Of a DNA stretch of 64,000 bases, positions 1 through 11,011 are shown piece after piece. Origin of the DNA: an uncultured bacterium (GTDB lineage Bacteria; Bacillota_I; Bacilli_A; RF39; UBA660). The notes beneath the pieces were generated by a model. That model made no database searches and was not told the origin of the DNA. It was given only the letters and a program-made list of their open reading frames with translations. The stretch covers positions 62,001-126,000 of the forward strand of contig CANSHI010000002.1 of assembly GCA_947646655.1 (NCBI GenBank), in the 5' to 3' direction. Position 1 is the stretch's first letter. Every line of letters begins with the position of its first letter. The position numbers were made by a program, and so were the translations under genes.

Positions 1-378
1 TATATTACCAAAGTTTCCATGTCCATCGACAAGCATATATCTAAGACTAAAATCTTGAGCCATCCTTACCATGGCATCATATATTGAAGTATCTCCATGC
101 GGATGATATTTACCAATAACATCACCGACTATACGAGCACATTTCTTATGTAATTTATCTGGCGTATAACCTGATTCATACATTGAATATAAAATTCTTC
201 TATGAACAGGTTTAAGACCATCTCGTAAGTCAGGTAGAGCTCTGGCAGTTATTACACTTAATGAATAATCAATAAAGGCTTCTTCAATTTCTTTAACTAT
301 ATCGTTATTAATAATCCTATCCTTTTCAGGAGTAACTATTTCCTTTTCAATTTCTTTTGAATTTTCTTTTTCTTCCAT
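1..378 (-). CDS. gyrA: DNA gyrase subunit A, N-terminal part (runs off the window)
   Basis: Only the first 126 codons are in the window; the gene continues past base 1. DNA gyrase A carries the DNA-cleaving tyrosine and forms the A2B2 complex that introduces negative supercoils. Visible are the family segments [20 protein letters not shown], then [18 protein letters not shown], which belong to the winged-helix breakage-reunion domain; the catalytic Tyr lies further on, outside the window. About 27 poorly conserved acidic and lysine-rich residues precede the conserved core. The start follows an AGGAGG ribosome binding site (385-390 on the minus strand) that overlaps the gyrB stop, with a 10-base gap, so gyrB and gyrA are clearly one operon. 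Confidence 0.97.
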   Translation of the reverse strand, partial: MEEKENSKEIEKEIVTPEKDRIINNDIVKEIEEAFIDYSLSVITARALPDLRDGLKPVHRRILYSMYESGYTPDKLHKKCARIVGDVIGKYHPHGDTSIYDAMVRMAQDFSLRYMLVDGHGNFGNI

Positions 379-388
379 AATCTACCTC

Positions 389-3407
<3,019 letters not shown>

Positions 3408-3517
3408 AATTGCCACCTAAAAACCTTAAAAATAAATTTACTAGGTATGGATATACTCCTGTACCTAGTAATAATTATACCATAAAATAGGCTTAAATTA
3501 AATGTTTTTTGATAAAA

Positions 3518-4033
3518 TCAGTCAAAATTTTGTGTTTTATTCGATCTTTCTGAATCTTTTATTTTTTTCCTTCTTTTTGTCAATAAAGATTCGAGTCTTG
3601 TAGCTCTTAAAATTTGGTTTTCTATTACTTTATTAGACACATTGACTTGTATTTTCATTTGATTAGTAAATTCTATTATACTATCGTCATCGTATGCTCT
3701 ATTACTCTCTAAATTATTTAATGAAATCCATCCACAATCGTTTAGTCTAGGACTTGATGTCGGAAAAAATATAATATTATTAGATTCTTCTATTAAAATT
3801 GGTGCTTTATGAGTAACGCCTAATAAATCCATCGTGCCTTTTTTTCGTCCTTCATAAGAACTACCAAAATATTCACAGTTTTCTTGAATAATTTTTCTAG
3901 TATTTTTATTTATTACCAAAATCATATCGTCTTCAAAAACTTTAGTTTGTTTTCTATTAATAGGTATTATAGCTAAAGTTTTCGAATTTATTTGATAACT
4001 GTCCATTTTGGGTCCTATTTTCATTGCTGACAT
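3518..4033 (-). CDS. comK: ComK-like competence transcription factor
   Basis: 171 residues, somewhat shorter than B. subtilis ComK (about 192), mainly through loss of the C-terminal tail. Recognised from family motifs in the right order: FGSSYEGRKKGT, then GVTHKAPI, FFPTSSPRLNDCGWIS, and an ENQILRATRLESLL segment. ComK is the master activator of DNA-uptake genes in Bacillus and binds AT-rich boxes in the minor groove. Here it lies inside the replication operon between dnaN and recF, where Bacilli usually have the small S4-domain gene yaaA/rlbA. A terminator-like hairpin follows dnaN, so comK may have its own promoter. The ribosome binding site GAGGGGGTGA fits the chosen ATG; a second ATG lies three codons in. 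No uptake genes are visible in the window, so its targets are unknown. Confidence 0.82.
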   Translation of the reverse strand: MSAMKIGPKMDSYQINSKTLAIIPINRKQTKVFEDDMILVINKNTRKIIQENCEYFGSSYEGRKKGTMDLLGVTHKAPILIEESNNIIFFPTSSPRLNDCGWISLNNLESNRAYDDDSIIEFTNQMKIQVNVSNKVIENQILRATRLESLLTKRRKKIKDSERSNKTQNFD

Positions 4034-4142
4034 AATACTTCACCCCCTCACTTCGCGTTCTCTTATACCATTTTTAAATGTCATAATATGTCGTTTTAAG
4101 TCGAGAAAGTAAAATTTTTGAAAAAAAATAAAATATTAAAAT

Positions 4143-4168
4143 AAAAAAACGACAAAATTGCCATTTTT
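4143..4168 (-). terminator. Likely terminator after dnaN
   Basis: Read on the minus strand, a 10-pair stem (with G-U pairs) and a 4-base loop starts at the dnaN stop codon and is followed by a run of T. It would separate dnaN from comK transcription, at least in part. Confidence 0.6.
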
Positions 4169-5285
4169 AATAAGTTTTAATCGGTAATATAAGTTGAACA
4201 AGTGTTTCATCCTTTGATGATTTTATTACTATAGGTTTAATCTCACTATTTAATAATACTACTAATTCTGTATCATCTATCGTTTTTAATGCATCCATCA
4301 TATATTTAGCACTGAACGATATACCAACGTTTTCTCCCTCATTTTTTTCAATGTTTATGGTTTCTTCAGTTCTTCCTATTTCTGATGCATATGATGAAAT
4401 TATAAGTTCATTATTTTTTGTTTCCATTTTAACAATATTTTTTTCTTTACTTTGAGTAAGTAGTGATGCACGATCAATTGCACTATAGAAATCATTATAA
4501 TTGGTATTAAATATAATTGAAAAATTATCTGGTATAAGATTATTAGTATTTGGATAAGTTCCACTTAAGAGATTTGATTGGAATGTAATATTTTTATAGA
4601 TAAATAATATTTTATTTGAAAAAATATGCATTTCTACTGGTTCATCGTCATTTATTATTTTGTCTAGTTCACTTATATTATTTCCAGGAATAGTAATATT
4701 GATCTCATCTTTGATAAATTCATTTAAATTAATTGTCTTTTTAGCTAATCTATATGAGTCAGTTGCTGTGATTTCCATTATATTTCCTTGTAATTTGAAA
4801 TTTATTCCGGTTAATAATGGTCGAGATTCTTGAGTACTTATTGCAAAAACTGTTTGTTTAATGATAGTTTTGAACAGGTTTCCTTTAATTATTATCGGAT
4901 CTTTTTGGTATTCTAAATTTATTTGTGGATAATCTTCGACTTTTAAACAGTTTAAACTAAATTCACTTGTTTTAGCTTTTATCATAACTTTAAGTCCATC
5001 TATAACCTCTATATCGATAGTATCGTCAGGTAGCTTTCTTATTATTTCATTTATATATTTACTTTGTATGACAATACTTCCATTTGCATATACTTGTTTT
5101 ATTTTATCTCTTGCTATAAAAGATTTTATAGTTAAGTCTGTATCACTTGCCGTTAAGTAAAGACCTTCGTCGTTTAATTCAAATTTGATACCATTTAAAA
5201 CTGGTATAACGTTTTTTATAGAAATGGCTTTTGTTACATTGTTCAAGTTTTCTAATATTAAATTTTTTTCTATTGTAAATTTCAT
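4167..5285 (-). CDS. dnaN: DNA polymerase III beta subunit (sliding clamp)
   Basis: The ring-shaped clamp that tethers the replicative polymerase to DNA. The 372-residue length is normal and the three-domain clamp pattern is visible: an N-terminal MKFTIEKNLILENLNNVTKA, the middle-domain segment FAISTQESRPLLTGINF, the TDSYRLA motif, and a C-terminal end with VQLILPIKTY, matching the conserved QLILPVRTY-type terminus. It lies directly after dnaA in the standard order dnaA-dnaN. The gap to dnaA holds DnaA boxes (see the oriC entry), so the pair is probably autoregulated by DnaA. Confidence 0.97.
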   Translation of the reverse strand: MKFTIEKNLILENLNNVTKAISIKNVIPVLNGIKFELNDEGLYLTASDTDLTIKSFIARDKIKQVYANGSIVIQSKYINEIIRKLPDDTIDIEVIDGLKVMIKAKTSEFSLNCLKVEDYPQINLEYQKDPIIIKGNLFKTIIKQTVFAISTQESRPLLTGINFKLQGNIMEITATDSYRLAKKTINLNEFIKDEINITIPGNNISELDKIINDDEPVEMHIFSNKILFIYKNITFQSNLLSGTYPNTNNLIPDNFSIIFNTNYNDFYSAIDRASLLTQSKEKNIVKMETKNNELIISSYASEIGRTEETINIEKNEGENVGISFSAKYMMDALKTIDDTELVVLLNSEIKPIVIKSSKDETLVQLILPIKTY

Positions 5286-5427
5286 TTTTTTCCTTCTTTC
5301 TTATTTAATATATTTATTGTTTTTATTATGTCTTGTTGAAACTGTTGATAAGTGTATTTTTTTCCACATTTTACTTTGTTTGAAGTATGTGGATATGTTG
5401 TGGATAAGTATATATTTTTCAACAGTT
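5286..5427. promoter_or_regulatory. DnaA-box cluster between dnaA and dnaN (second half of a bipartite oriC)
   Basis: Four box-like 9-mers are readable: TGTTGATAA at 5343-5351, TTTTCCACA at 5360-5368, TGTGGATAT at 5388-5396 and TGTGGATAA at 5399-5407. The last is an exact reverse complement of the consensus TTATCCACA. In B. subtilis the equivalent gap downstream of dnaA contains the unwinding region, and the AT-rich stretch here fits that role. The function is inferred from the arrangement. Confidence 0.75.
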
Positions 5428-6834
5428 TTAACCGATGTTATTTTTAATTTCTTTTATTATTTCCCGAAGTTGTGTATTAGTCTTCAGGTCTGCTTTTATT
5501 TTATCACATGCATGGATAATTGTCGAATGGTCTCTGTTACCAAATTCTAATCCTATTTTAGGAAACGATTCGTCTGTATAAGTTCTACACAGGTAAATAG
5601 CTACTTGTCTAGGATAATTAATATTAGAGGTTCTTTTTTTACTTTTTAGATCTTCTACAGTAATTTTATAGTAATCCGCTACTGCTTTTTGAATTTTTGC
5701 AATGTTACTGTCCATATATACAGAATTTTTTAAATAATCTCTTAAAGCTTCGTTAGCAAATTCTAAATCAATTTTGTGAGGTCCCATAATAGCTGCATAA
5801 GCATACAATCTAGTTATGGCACCTTCTATATGTCTTACATCATTTTCACTATTAGAGGCGATATATTCAGTAACATCATCTTCTACGAGAGCAGCTACGG
5901 CGTGTTCATTCATTTTATTACGAACGATTCTCTTTTTAAGTTCTATATCCGGTGGATAAATATTTACTGTTAATCCCCAGCTAAATCTTGTTCGAAGTCT
6001 TTCTTCTAATAATTTTAAATCATCAGGGCTACGGTCAGAACTAATGATGATTTGCTTATTCATGTCATATAAACTATTAAAAGTATGAAAAAATTCTTGT
6101 TGTGTTTTTTCTGCTCTTTGTAAAAATTGTATGTCATCGATCATTAAAACATCGATGCCTCTATATTTATCTTTAAAAGCTTGTATATAAGAGGAATCTT
6201 TATTAACATTAAGTGAAGTAAAATCAGATATAAATTTATCACTTGTAACATACAAGACTTTCAAATTAGTATTTTTAGTTATATAGTTTCCGATAGCATG
6301 CATTAAGTGCGTTTTTCCTAAACCACTTTTGCCATGAATGAAAAATGGATTGTATATTTTTCCTGGTCTTTCTGCTACTGATAGAGCAGCTGTGTTTGCT
6401 AGCAGGTTTGAATCACCTACAATAAAATTTTCAAAAGTATATTTATTTATTAAATTATTTTCGATGTGTGTTTCAGGTTGAATAACTTTTTCAGGTGGAG
6501 CTTTTGTTTGGAAGTGTGTATTATCTGTATTAGTTATTTCAGCTTGAACATTGTTAATTTCTTCTTCAAGTATAAATTCTATATTGCAATTTTTACCGAG
6601 AATAGATTCCATCAATTCTTCAATAGTTTCTAAGTATCTTTTTATAAGGGCATCTTTTATGTATTGAGAACTGGTTGCGATTGTCACAATTTTTATAGCT
6701 TTATTATTTTCAATGGCATCTTCTATTTTATAAATTTTACAGTACTTAAACCACGAGTTAATCGATACAGTAGAAATTTTATTTTTAAGAATATTTATAA
6801 AATTTTGCCAAACTATATTATTCTCATCATTCAT
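5428..6834 (-). CDS. dnaA: Chromosomal replication initiator protein DnaA
   Basis: AAA+ ATPase that binds DnaA boxes and opens oriC. Domain I is at the N-terminus (VWQNFINILKNKISTVSINSW), a short variable linker follows, then the AAA+ core with FFIHGKSGLGKTHLMHAIGN (Walker A) and VLMIDDIQFLQ (Walker B), and the C-terminal DNA-binding domain with the signature FGNRDHSTIIHACDKI. A GTG start four codons upstream (6846) is possible, but the only ribosome binding site (CGGGGTG, 6844-6850) overlaps that GTG and is spaced 9 bases from the ATG at 6834. Length is 468 residues with the ATG start, typical of the family. Confidence 0.97.
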   Translation of the reverse strand: MNDENNIVWQNFINILKNKISTVSINSWFKYCKIYKIEDAIENNKAIKIVTIATSSQYIKDALIKRYLETIEELMESILGKNCNIEFILEEEINNVQAEITNTDNTHFQTKAPPEKVIQPETHIENNLINKYTFENFIVGDSNLLANTAALSVAERPGKIYNPFFIHGKSGLGKTHLMHAIGNYITKNTNLKVLYVTSDKFISDFTSLNVNKDSSYIQAFKDKYRGIDVLMIDDIQFLQRAEKTQQEFFHTFNSLYDMNKQIIISSDRSPDDLKLLEERLRTRFSWGLTVNIYPPDIELKKRIVRNKMNEHAVAALVEDDVTEYIASNSENDVRHIEGAITRLYAYAAIMGPHKIDLEFANEALRDYLKNSVYMDSNIAKIQKAVADYYKITVEDLKSKKRTSNINYPRQVAIYLCRTYTDESFPKIGLEFGNRDHSTIIHACDKIKADLKTNTQLREIIKEIKNNIG

Positions 6835-6849
6835 AAACCATAACACCCC

Positions 6850-7110
6850 GGTTCTATAAATTCATTTTATCGTAAAATAAAAAAAAGATAAAGATAAAAT
6901 TTTGAAAAAAAACTTATCTACAAATTTTTACACAAAAATTGTTGAAAAGTTTATCTATTAAAGACTTTTATTTATTGATAAAATTATACTTTTCAACAGT
7001 TTCCACAATTTAGGTTAATCAACAATGTTTATAAGTTTTAAACATGCTGTGGAAAGTATGTGGAAAATTGTGTGGAAAAATGTCAGCTTGTGTCGAAAGT
7101 CTAATCTTAT
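6850..7110. promoter_or_regulatory. oriC: Origin of replication region (oriC) upstream of dnaA
   Basis: About 250 non-coding bases at the point where gene direction switches from minus to plus. DnaA-box-like 9-mers: TTATCTACA 6914-6922, TTTTACACA 6926-6934, GTTTCCACA 6999-7007, then a regularly spaced series TGTGGAAAG 7048-7056, TGTGGAAAA 7059-7067 and TGTGGAAAA 7071-7079. An A-rich stretch (about 6870-6912) could melt. A TGTCGAA at 7091-7097 matches the core of a Spo0A box, which in B. subtilis oriC lets Spo0A restrain initiation. With the dnaA-dnaN cluster this forms a bipartite origin. The dnaA promoter must also lie here but I could not place it. Confidence 0.85.
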
Positions 7111-7187
7111 ATATATAAGAATTATTGACAAAGAAATTTAATTGGAGTAGTATGAAGTTGATTTTTAAATGCTGTAGGAGGTGTAAA

Positions 7188-7895
7188 ATGAAAAGGAAGA
7201 TTATTTTGTCAGGAACTATCGCTATAATTTTTCTTATATTGTTAAGTATTTTTACATTGATAGAAAATAAGTCTCTGGATTATAAAACTGATTATAAATC
7301 TTTGGATTTAAAAAATATAAATAAGCTTATGATTGTAGCACATCCTGATGATGAGATATTGTGGGGAGGTAGCAAACTTATACAAGAAGATTTTTTAGTT
7401 GTTTGTATAACTTGTGGAAAAAGTAATCCCTCTAGAGTTAAGGAGTTTAAATCGGTAATGGATAAAACTGGCGATAAATATATAATGCTCGATTATCCAG
7501 ATAAAACTAATGGTAAAAGAAATGATTGGAGCAAAGTAAAGAAAGATATATTGAATGATCTTCAAAATATATATTTATTAAAAGAATGGAAAGAAGTTGT
7601 TACACATAACCCTTTAGGAGAGTATGGGCATATTCATCATAAGATGACTAGTGAATATGTGACTAGTATTGTAAGAAAAGAAAGATTAAAGTATTTTGGG
7701 AAATATTATTCAAAGAAAAAGTTGGAAGAAGAAAATATAGTTCTTTTAAAAATGGCTTCGGATTTAATCGAAAAGAAGAAAGAAGTATTAAGCATGTATT
7801 CTTCTCAGAAATCGACAATTGAATCTTTTGATCATATGATAGGTACCGAGAATATTCTTACTTATGAGGAATGGATGGGATTATATAATGAATAA
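7188..7895 (+). CDS. PIG-L/LmbE family deacetylase, membrane-anchored
   Basis: Family members are zinc-dependent N-acetylglucosaminyl deacetylases. Seen: an N-terminal hydrophobic helix (residues about 5-24) after MKRK, then the zinc/active-site motif AHPDDEILWGG, and further on NPLGEYGHIHHKM, which supplies the second metal-binding His cluster (HxxH). Length is 235 residues from the ATG at 7188, which has a strong AGGAGGTG site; a longer frame from TTG 7125 has no such site. The stop overlaps the start of the following YfhO-like gene by 8 bases, so the two are coupled. I infer action on an outer-leaflet glycolipid or glycopolymer. The substrate is unknown. Confidence 0.85.
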   Translation: MKRKIILSGTIAIIFLILLSIFTLIENKSLDYKTDYKSLDLKNINKLMIVAHPDDEILWGGSKLIQEDFLVVCITCGKSNPSRVKEFKSVMDKTGDKYIMLDYPDKTNGKRNDWSKVKKDILNDLQNIYLLKEWKEVVTHNPLGEYGHIHHKMTSEYVTSIVRKERLKYFGKYYSKKKLEEENIVLLKMASDLIEKKKEVLSMYSSQKSTIESFDHMIGTENILTYEEWMGLYNE

Positions 7896-10425
7896 ACTTA
7901 ATAAAAAAGATATAATATATTGTATTGTACTGGCATTTTTCTTTTTAATCTTCGTCTTTATTTTGACGGCGTTTAAGTATTATTATGGCTCGACTTTAGA
8001 TTGGGAAGCTCAACATATAACAATACCTGAATATTTTAGAATGTTGTTTTATAACACTGGTGATATTATTCCTGATTTTGCTTTTAACTTAGGCAATGGT
8101 CAAAATATTTTTAATTTATCGTATTACGGGTTATTAAGTCCAATTATTTTATTTTCATATTTGTTACCATTTGTTAGGATGGCTGATTATTTAGCAGTCT
8201 CTTCAATTATAAGCGTTATAGCATCAGGTATTTTGACTTATATATTTTTAAGGAAAGAACATAATGGCAAACCTTTAGTTTGTTTTTTAGCAAGTTTTGC
8301 ATTGTTATTTTCCGTTTCAATGTCATTTCATAGTCATCGACATATTATGTTTATTAATTATATGCCTTTTCTAATTTTAGGAATGTTTGGTGTAAATAAA
8401 AAGTTATTACAAGGGAAGAGTTGGCTTTTAATTTTAAGTGTTTTCCTTATGATTATGACTAGTTATTATTATAGTATAGCTGGTATTATATGTTTGATAT
8501 TATATGGAGTTTATATATATATAAGTAGAAATAAAAAAATAAGTATTAAAAACTTTTTTATAGATGGCTTTAAATTTGTTTTACCTATTATTGTTTCTGT
8601 TATTTGTGCGGTCATAATTATTATTCCAACTTTTTATGTTATATTAAATGGTAGAGGCGAGACATTTAATACTATTTCGTTAAAAGATCTTTTATTGCCA
8701 AATTTTAATATTAAATATGTTTTATATAATTCTTATGGAATGGGTTTTACAGCAATTTTAATTTTTGCCATGAGCCATCTGCTATTCAAAAAGAGAGAAA
8801 ATATATTTTTAAGTATTGTTCTATTATTAGTGACAGCTTTTCCTTTTGTAAATTATATTTTAAATGCTACGATGTATATAGATGCTAAAATTTTAATTCC
8901 TCTCTTGCCTTTAGGAGTTTTAGCGATTTTTAATTTTTTATCCGATTGTTTTGAGGGAATACATTTTAAAAAAGGCACATATTTGATATTAGGTATTTTC
9001 GTTTTAATAGCATTTTTATTTCAAGGCTATATTGGAAAAGTATTTTTTGGAGATTTAGTTTTATTAACAATTTTCCTTTTAGCATTTAAATACTTTAATA
9101 AAAAATTTTTGATAGTAATTCCTTGTGTTGTTATTCCTTTATTAGTATCTATATTTGTTTCTAAAAGAGATACTTTAGTAGATTATAAAAGTAGAGTTGA
9201 TTTGAACAGCAAATATGGTGATGTTGTGAAGTCTATATTAGATGACGATGATACTTTTTATAGGATAAATAATTTGAAAAAGTCAGTAAATAATATGAAT
9301 AATCTTTTCGGAAATATAGATTTTTATTCATCAACGATTTATTCTTCTACATACAATAGAGCATATAATAACTTTTATTATGACATCATCAATAATCCAA
9401 TTCAAAGTAGAAATCGAGTAATAACTTCGGCTACGAGTAATTTGATGTTTTTAATTTTTTCTGGTAATAAGTATATAATAAAGGATGACAATCCATACTT
9501 TGGATATGAATTTTTTAAAAAAGAGAATGGGCAGTCTATTTATAAAAGCGAAGATGTTTTTCCTGTAATTTATGCTAGAAGTGAGAGTATGAATCAAGAT
9601 GACTTTTTAAAGTTGCAGTATCCTATGCAAAGTGAAGCTTTATTAAAATATGTTATATCCTCTGATAAGACAAATAGTGATTATGAATCTAATATAGATA
9701 GAGTGGAAGTCGATTTATCGAAAATTAGGCTAGAAAATGTAGATCTTTTGAAGATGGAAGATCATTATATTATTACTGCTAAAAGGGATGCAAAGGGTAA
9801 TTTAACTTTGCCTGAAGAATTGAAAAATAAAATTATATTTGTTCGTTTCAAAATGCTCGAGAGTCAAAAATGTAGAGATGGTGATACTTTTATTACTATA
9901 AATGGTGTTAAAAATAAGTTAACATGCAAGGAGTGGAAGTATCATAATCAAAATTATGTTTTCGATTATACGTTAGCTATGAAAAATATGGAAAACTTAG
10001 CAATCGATTTTTCAGAAGGTACCCATAAAATAGAGGATATTGAAGTTTATGCTTTAGATTATGATAAGATTAAGAATATAAAGTCTAGTATAAATGAATT
10101 TATTTTTGATAAAGAAAAAACACGAGGCGATTTTATAGAAGGCTCGATTGATGTCGAACGTGATGGTTATTTTGTAACTTCTATACCTTTTGATAAGGGA
10201 TTTAATATAAAAATCGATGGACAAGAGGTAAGTTCTTTAAATTTGAATATGGGATTTGTAGGAAGTAAAATTTCTAAGGGTAAGCACCATGTTTCTATTG
10301 AGTATAAAGCTCCTTATAAAAATGTCTCTTTGTTAATAAGCTTTTTGGGATTATTGTTTGCCTTACTTTTAATATTAAAAGAAAATATTACAAGTAGAAA
10401 AGAAAATTTTAAGTCTAGATTTTAA
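7888..10425 (+). CDS. YfhO-family multispanning membrane protein (GT-C type glycosyltransferase-like)
   Basis: 845 residues with about a dozen hydrophobic helices in the first 420 residues and another at the C-terminus (about 815-835). Between them is a large extracytoplasmic domain ending in a beta-rich part. The pattern and length fit the YfhO family, whose characterised members add sugars to lipoteichoic or other wall polymers on the outer membrane face. Motifs include NLGNGQN, resembling the family GxDxxxQ region, and SYYGLLSPI. It overlaps the PIG-L gene, so a combined sugar transfer/deacetylation role is plausible (inference). It separates oriC from rpmH, which normally adjoins dnaA. 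Confidence 0.82.
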   Translation: MNKLNKKDIIYCIVLAFFFLIFVFILTAFKYYYGSTLDWEAQHITIPEYFRMLFYNTGDIIPDFAFNLGNGQNIFNLSYYGLLSPIILFSYLLPFVRMADYLAVSSIISVIASGILTYIFLRKEHNGKPLVCFLASFALLFSVSMSFHSHRHIMFINYMPFLILGMFGVNKKLLQGKSWLLILSVFLMIMTSYYYSIAGIICLILYGVYIYISRNKKISIKNFFIDGFKFVLPIIVSVICAVIIIIPTFYVILNGRGETFNTISLKDLLLPNFNIKYVLYNSYGMGFTAILIFAMSHLLFKKRENIFLSIVLLLVTAFPFVNYILNATMYIDAKILIPLLPLGVLAIFNFLSDCFEGIHFKKGTYLILGIFVLIAFLFQGYIGKVFFGDLVLLTIFLLAFKYFNKKFLIVIPCVVIPLLVSIFVSKRDTLVDYKSRVDLNSKYGDVVKSILDDDDTFYRINNLKKSVNNMNNLFGNIDFYSSTIYSSTYNRAYNNFYYDIINNPIQSRNRVITSATSNLMFLIFSGNKYIIKDDNPYFGYEFFKKENGQSIYKSEDVFPVIYARSESMNQDDFLKLQYPMQSEALLKYVISSDKTNSDYESNIDRVEVDLSKIRLENVDLLKMEDHYIITAKRDAKGNLTLPEELKNKIIFVRFKMLESQKCRDGDTFITINGVKNKLTCKEWKYHNQNYVFDYTLAMKNMENLAIDFSEGTHKIEDIEVYALDYDKIKNIKSSINEFIFDKEKTRGDFIEGSIDVERDGYFVTSIPFDKGFNIKIDGQEVSSLNLNMGFVGSKISKGKHHVSIEYKAPYKNVSLLISFLGLLFALLLILKENITSRKENFKSRF

Positions 10426-10444
10426 AAACTGGTTGACTCTGTAC

Positions 10445-10474
10445 TTGACTTTTAGGGCTTCCTTATAATATAAT
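10445..10474 (+). promoter_or_regulatory. Promoter of the rpmH-rnpA-yidC-jag genes
   Basis: TTGACT (10445-10450), an 18-base spacer, then TATAAT (10469-10474); a second overlapping TATAAT starts at 10464. Standard sigma-A form, about 30 bases before rpmH. Confidence 0.8.
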
Positions 10475-10505
10475 ACTGTTGATTTTTAAAGGAGGCGGGG
10501 ATTAT

Positions 10506-10628
10506 ATGAAAAGAACTTATCAACCTAACAATCGTAAAAAAGCGAAAAAACATGGTTTCTTTGCTAGAAAAGAAAGTAACATTTTAAAATCTAGAAGAAA
10601 AAAAGGTCGTAAAATACTTTGTAAGTAA
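10506..10628 (+). CDS. rpmH: 50S ribosomal protein L34
   Basis: A 40-residue basic protein of the large ribosomal subunit. It starts [18 protein letters not shown], the near-universal L34 signature, and ends with [11 protein letters not shown]. The middle segment (about [10 protein letters not shown]) is about 4 residues shorter than the usual RMSTKNGRKVLARR stretch, and the C-terminal CK is unusual. Ribosome binding site GGAGG at 10490-10494. First gene of the rpmH-rnpA-yidC-jag operon, in the usual order next to the origin. Too short to be found by length-based gene calling. Confidence 0.95.
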   Translation: MKRTYQPNNRKKAKKHGFFARKESNILKSRRKKGRKILCK

Positions 10629-10666
10629 CCACAACTTTTGTGGTTTTTATTCTATGGTGGTGAGAT

Positions 10667-11011
10667 ATGAAAAGGTATGAAATGATTAAAGATAAAAATT
10701 ATTTCAGTTATATTATAAAAAATGGAAAATATAATAAGGATAAGAATTATGTAGTTTATTATGTGAAAAATGCTAATAATGAATATACACATTTTGGAAT
10801 TGCTATAAAAAACAAAATTGGTAAAGCAGTAGTCAGAAATAGATTAAAAAGACAAACTAGAAGTGTGATAGAAAATAATAAAAAGTTATTTCAAAAAAGC
10901 TATGATTATATTATAATGATAAGAGAAGGTTTAAAAGATGCTAGTTATGAAGCGATGAATATGTCGATTGAAACGATACTGAAAGGAATTGAATTGAATG
11001 AAAAAAAATAA
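10667..11011 (+). CDS. rnpA: Ribonuclease P protein component
   Basis: The protein subunit that helps RNase P RNA trim the 5' ends of tRNA precursors. 114 residues, a normal length. The diagnostic RNR motif is present as KIGKAVVRNRLKRQTR at about residues 52-67, preceded by HFGIAIKNK. The N-terminus MKRYEMIKDKNYFSYIIKNG matches the family. It follows rpmH by 38 bases and its last codons overlap the start of yidC by 14 bases, so translation is coupled. The RNA partner gene (rnpB) is not in the window. Confidence 0.96.
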   Translation: MKRYEMIKDKNYFSYIIKNGKYNKDKNYVVYYVKNANNEYTHFGIAIKNKIGKAVVRNRLKRQTRSVIENNKKLFQKSYDYIIMIREGLKDASYEAMNMSIETILKGIELNEKK

